Shown here piece after piece: positions 61,169 through 64,000 of a stretch of DNA of 64,000 nucleotides. Below the pieces are notes generated by a model. The model had not been told where the DNA came from. It saw nothing but the letters and a program-made list of their open reading frames with translations, and did not search any database. How positions within the stretch are numbered: position 1 is the stretch's first letter; each line of letters opens with the position of its first letter. Source of the stretch: VAZQ01 sp034669045 (GTDB lineage Bacteria; Pseudomonadota; Alphaproteobacteria; Rhizobiales; Xanthobacteraceae); the NCBI GenBank assembly GCA_034669045.1, contig JAXDOD010000130.1, positions 9,752-73,751 on the forward strand, read 5' to 3'. The position numbers and the translations under genes were made by a program.

Positions 61169-61477
61169 TCACGTGCACAGGATCACCCGATCGTCCTCCA
61201 CCTTCACGGCGAAGGTGCGCAGCTTCTCCTTGGGGTCGAGGCAATGCTGGCCGGTCGCCAGATCGAACGACCAGTTGTGCCAGGGGCAGCGCACTACCGT
61301 GCCGTTCTCGGCGAGGTCGCCCTCGCAGATCGATGCGCCCTTGTGGACGCAGCGGTTGGCCAGCGCGTACATCTTCCCGTTGGCCCGGAACACCGCGACG
61401 GTGCGCGTCCCGGCCTGGAACGCGCGGCCCTTGCCTTCCGGGAAGTCTTCGACCTTGCCGAGGAGATATTCTTTCAT
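61169..61477 (-). CDS. Rieske-type [2Fe-2S] ferredoxin (paralogue 2)
   Basis: The product of 102 residues starts MKEYLLGKVEDFPEGKGRAF and has Cys43-x-His45 (CVHKG) and Cys64-x2-His67 (CPWHNW). Length, ligand spacing and the tail (KLRTFAVKVEDDRVILCT) match the copy at 52209-52517. It is the first gene of the twelve-gene reverse-strand run. The start is placed at the ATG (complement of 61475-61477); a longer start would add twenty non-conserved residues. No oxygenase partner is encoded nearby. Confidence 0.92.
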   Translation of the reverse strand: MKEYLLGKVEDFPEGKGRAFQAGTRTVAVFRANGKMYALANRCVHKGASICEGDLAENGTVVRCPWHNWSFDLATGQHCLDPKEKLRTFAVKVEDDRVILCT

Positions 61478-61496
61478 CGCGTCATTATAGCCGCAC

Positions 61497-61741
61497 CGCG
61501 ATCGACAGTACACGCCGCGAGTTCCGGCAGGACGCATTTGAAGGTCGTGGTTTCAATCCTGCCCGGAGCCAACGCAAGAACCGGCAAACGCCGTCAGCGC
61601 GGAGTTCTTGGCGGCGGCGCCGAGCGGACTCGCGTAAAGCCGAGCCGAAGCTTGCCCGGACCCGCAGACGAGACGACGCCTGCGGGTCCGGTTGTTTCTA
61701 TCCTTGCGCGCTTGCCAACCCGCGTCGTGATCGGCAGTACA
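61497..61741 (+). other. Gene-free segment with direct repeats, tRNA-like remnant and terminator hairpin
   Basis: Imperfect 16-base direct repeats (CGCGATCGACAGTACA at 61497 and CGTGATCGGCAGTACA at 61726; 14 of 16 match) bound this segment. Inside, 61543-61571 (GGTCGTGGTTTCAATCC, then CCCGGAGCCA) looks like a decayed tRNA 3' end, but its T-stem does not pair. No protein gene is seen in 61478-61790. Confidence 0.4.
61656..61700 (+). terminator. Candidate intrinsic terminator
   Basis: CCGGACCCGCAG (61656-61667) pairs exactly with CTGCGGGTCCGG (61680-61691), a 12-bp stem, and is followed by TTGTTTCTA. The T-run is on the plus strand, yet no plus-strand gene lies upstream before about 50.8 kb, so a short untranslated transcript may end here. 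Confidence 0.6.
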
Positions 61742-61790
61742 TACCGGGCATTTTCCGCTAGGATGAGGCGGTTAAGCACCGGAATTCTTC

Positions 61791-62768
61791 ATGAAGCTGC
61801 GGTTCCTCATTGCCGGTCTGGCGCTGGTGGTCGCGGGACAGATCCTTGCGGTACAGGCGCGGGCGCAGTCGCTGTCCTCCAAGCCGATCCGGATCGTGGT
61901 GCCGGTCGCGGCCGGCGCCGCCACCGACATCCTGGGCCGCATCGCCGGCGAGTGGCTGGGCAAGAAGACCGGCCTCCCGGTGGTGATCGAGAACCGCACC
62001 GGCGCCGGCGGCAGCATCGCGCTGGAGCAGGTCGCGAAGGGAGAGCCCGACGGCCACACCCTCCTGGTCGCGACCAACGGCGCCATCACCATCAACCGCG
62101 CCTTGTTCAAGAAGGAGGCGATCGACACGCTCACCGACGTGGTGCCGGTGGCGCCGCTCGCCTGGTTCCCCAATATCCTGGTGATCAACTCCAAGGTGCC
62201 GGCGCGCGCCGCGGCGGAGTTCATCGCGCTCGCCAAGGCGAAACCGGGCAGCATCAACTATGCGTCGGCGGGGCCAGGCTCGACGCCGCATCTGGCGGTG
62301 GCGCTGTTCGCGCGTCTCGCCGGCATCGACATCGTGCACGTGCCCTATCGCGGCATGGCGCCGGCCTTGACCGACCTGGTCGCCGGCAACGTGCAGGCGG
62401 TCGCCATCGGTAACGCCACGGTGGCGCCTTTCGTCGAGCAGGGCACGCTCCGCGTCCTCGCCGTGGCGGGCCCGGAGCGGCTGTCCTATCTGCGCGACGT
62501 GCCGACCGCCGCCGAGATCGGCCTGCCCGGCTGGCAGGTGGAGACCTGGTGGGGCATGTTTGCGCCGCGCGGCACGCCCAAGGCGATCGTCGATCAGCTC
62601 AACGGCGTGTTCGGCAGCCTCATCGACGATCCCGCCACCAAGAAGCGCTTCGACGAAAGCTACTACGACACGATGAAGATGTCGGCGGACCAGTTTTCGG
62701 CGCGCGTCAGGTCGGACGCGGCGAAATGGGAACGCATCGTCAAGGAGACGGGCGTCGAGGCCCAGTGA
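61791..62768 (+). CDS. TTT (TctC/Bug-type) substrate-binding protein 10, classical branch
   Basis: The product of 325 residues is a classical Bug protein: signal peptide (FLIAGLALVVAGQILAVQAR), then SKPIRIVVPVAAGAATDILG, VVIENRTGAGG, VAKGEPDGHTLLV, PYRGMAPALTDLVAGNVQ and GVEAQ at the end. This pattern differs from the DFYxGKT branch of the other proteins here. It is followed after 18 bases by a UbiD decarboxylase, giving an uptake-plus-decarboxylation pair like 12726-15925. The imported acid is probably aromatic or unsaturated. Confidence 0.94.
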   Translation: MKLRFLIAGLALVVAGQILAVQARAQSLSSKPIRIVVPVAAGAATDILGRIAGEWLGKKTGLPVVIENRTGAGGSIALEQVAKGEPDGHTLLVATNGAITINRALFKKEAIDTLTDVVPVAPLAWFPNILVINSKVPARAAAEFIALAKAKPGSINYASAGPGSTPHLAVALFARLAGIDIVHVPYRGMAPALTDLVAGNVQAVAIGNATVAPFVEQGTLRVLAVAGPERLSYLRDVPTAAEIGLPGWQVETWWGMFAPRGTPKAIVDQLNGVFGSLIDDPATKKRFDESYYDTMKMSADQFSARVRSDAAKWERIVKETGVEAQ

Positions 62769-62786
62769 CCAGGAAAGCAGCGTGCG

Positions 62787-64000
62787 ATGCAGCAGCACTA
62801 TGACGGACTGCGCTCATTCCTCGCGGAATGCGAGAATTTCGGCGAGGTGAAGGTGATCAAGGACGCCGACTGGAATCTGGAGATCGGCGCGCTCACCGAG
62901 ACGGTGTCGGAGCTGATCGACGAGCCGCCGGCGTTGATGTTCGACGAGATCAAGGGCTATCCGAAGGGCTTCCGCGTGCTCAGCATCCCGACCGCCTCGC
63001 GCGTGCGCATGGCGCTGGCGCTCGGTCTTCCCGCCGACACGCCCAGGATGGAGATCGTGCGCCACGCCGCGCACCGCATCAAGCATGCGAAACCGATACC
63101 GCCGCAAGAGGTCGCGACCGGTCCGGTGATGGACAACGTCATGCGCGACAACGAGGTCGACCTGTTCAAGTTCCCGGTGCTGCACTCCCACCGCATGGAC
63201 GGCGGGCGCTACATCGGCACCGGCGACACCTTCATCAACCGCGATCCGGAGACCGGCTACGTCAACATGGGCACCTACCGGATGCAGGTGCACGAGCGCA
63301 ACCTGCTCGGCATCTGGCAAAGCCCCGGCCAGCAGGGCCGGCTGATCGCCGAGCGCTACTGGAAGCAGGGCAAGGCCTGTCCGGTGGTCGCGACCTTCGG
63401 CGGCGATCCGCTGCTGTTCTTCCTGTCGTACACCAAGTTTCCGTTCGGCGTGTCCGAGCTCGACCGCGCCGGCGGCATGCTCGGCCGGCCGGTCGACGTC
63501 ATCAAGGGGCCGCTCACCGGGCTGCCGATCCCGGCGCATGCCGAGGTCGTCATCGAGGGCGAGATGCCGCCGCCCGACCAGGAGTCGCGGCTCGAGGGTC
63601 CGTTCGGGGAATGGCCGGGCTATTACACGGTCGGCACCAAGGGCACCGCCGACGAGCAGCCGGTCATCCGCGTCAAGGCGATCTATTACCGCAACGACCC
63701 GATCCTGTTGAACATGGCGCCGCAATGGCCGGGCGCGCCGCACCATTCGGTGCGTTTTGAGGGCGGCATTCTGTGGGAGCAGCTCGAAGCGGCGGGCATC
63801 CCGGCCATCGCGGGCGTCTACGTCCACAACTCCTTTTTCATCGTCGTGTCGATCAAGCAGCAATATGCCGGCCACGCCAAGCAGGCGGGCATGGCCGTGC
63901 TCGGCTGTGCGGCGTCAGCGCGCAACGGACGCTTCGTGGTGATCGTCGACGAGGACATCGATCCGTCGAACATGGACGAGGTCATCTGGGCGATGACGAC
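62787..64000 (+). CDS. UbiD family (prenylated-FMN) decarboxylase, partial (runs off the end)
   Basis: From the ATG at 62787 the frame is open to the window edge (404 codons plus two bases), so the C-terminus is missing. It starts MQQHYDGLRSFLAECENFGE with AGGAAAG upstream. UbiD landmarks are FPVLHSHRMDGGRYIGTGDT, NRDPETGYVNMGTYRM, HAEVVIEGEMPP and the cofactor segment LEGPFGEWPGYY (EGxxGE). A complete protein would be near 500 residues. It differs clearly from the UbiD protein at 12726-14324. No ubiX is seen. Coupling to the Bug protein before it suggests decarboxylation of the imported acid. Confidence 0.92.
   Translation, partial: MQQHYDGLRSFLAECENFGEVKVIKDADWNLEIGALTETVSELIDEPPALMFDEIKGYPKGFRVLSIPTASRVRMALALGLPADTPRMEIVRHAAHRIKHAKPIPPQEVATGPVMDNVMRDNEVDLFKFPVLHSHRMDGGRYIGTGDTFINRDPETGYVNMGTYRMQVHERNLLGIWQSPGQQGRLIAERYWKQGKACPVVATFGGDPLLFFLSYTKFPFGVSELDRAGGMLGRPVDVIKGPLTGLPIPAHAEVVIEGEMPPPDQESRLEGPFGEWPGYYTVGTKGTADEQPVIRVKAIYYRNDPILLNMAPQWPGAPHHSVRFEGGILWEQLEAAGIPAIAGVYVHNSFFIVVSIKQQYAGHAKQAGMAVLGCAASARNGRFVVIVDEDIDPSNMDEVIWAMT

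Noticed and set aside
61543..61571. tRNA gene
   Set aside because: Only a 3'-end-like fragment is present; the T-stem does not pair and no anticodon arm precedes it.

Overview
The window is GC-rich DNA from an alphaproteobacterium of the Bradyrhizobium/Nitrobacteraceae kind (Hyphomicrobiales). Reasons: a bacterial Ku gene; a 17-bp motif matching the rhizobial Irr 'iron control element' in front of a siderophore receptor; REP-type palindromes around a tyrosine transposase of the REP-associated type; and a large expansion of tripartite-tricarboxylate-transporter (TTT, Bug/TctC-type) substrate-binding proteins, typical of soil bradyrhizobia. No rRNA, intact tRNA, CRISPR array, phage or plasmid backbone was seen. 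Most genes are chromosomal-style catabolic genes for organic and aromatic acids.

Layout. 0-3 kb: a small reverse-strand gene, Ku, a small hypothetical gene, a membrane protein and a 24-residue membrane peptide. 3-7.5 kb: two tandem bicupins overlapping by ATGA, a TTT binding protein and a secreted protein of an unnamed family with a DEDGDG acidic motif. 7.7-17.4 kb (+): sulfate assimilation cysD-cysNC, then a CoA-transferase/citryl-CoA-lyase pair, a UbiD decarboxylase, a VOC protein, a TTT binding protein and a TcuA-like flavoprotein. This reads as uptake and breakdown of a tricarboxylate-like acid. 17.5-20.7 kb (-): MmgE/PrpD, TTT binding protein, dienelactone hydrolase. 20.8-25.6 kb: a TonB-dependent siderophore receptor (-) diverging from exbB-exbD-tonB (+) across an AT-rich region carrying the ICE motif. 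25.7-31 kb: acyl-CoA dehydrogenase/SDR/TTT protein (-) diverging from TTT protein/CoA-transferase (+). 31-38.4 kb: small regulatory, secreted and immunity-like genes, a pentapeptide-repeat protein, a cytochrome c and a PQQ alcohol dehydrogenase, and a BrnA-like antitoxin. 38.5-50.8 kb: amidohydrolase, SDR, TTT protein, ADP-forming acyl-CoA synthetase, hydroxycinnamoyl-CoA hydratase/lyase, a REP/RAYT island, acyl-CoA dehydrogenase, SDR, TTT protein and a second DEDGDG protein. 51.0-61.5 kb (-): twelve same-strand genes with small gaps, with a Rieske ferredoxin and an amidohydrolase at each end and cupins, two TTT proteins, a hydratase-aldolase, a TAXI-like protein and a third DEDGDG protein between. 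61.8-64.0 kb (+): a classical Bug protein and a UbiD decarboxylase that runs off the end.

The common theme is one periplasmic binding protein per small catabolic module. Ten TTT binding proteins occur without a single TctA or TctB membrane subunit. The enzymes around them (CoA-transferases, CoA ligase, acyl-CoA dehydrogenases, enoyl-CoA hydratase, SDRs, UbiD decarboxylases, cupins, amidohydrolases, hydratase-aldolase) fit activation, decarboxylation, ring opening and side-chain shortening of aromatic or polycarboxylic acids. The substrates cannot be read from the sequence. Only one DNA-binding regulator candidate, a small XRE protein, is visible. The 12-gene reverse-strand cluster and the three-member secreted DEDGDG family are the best candidates for undescribed biology. 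Bases 1-144 hold nothing I recognise.
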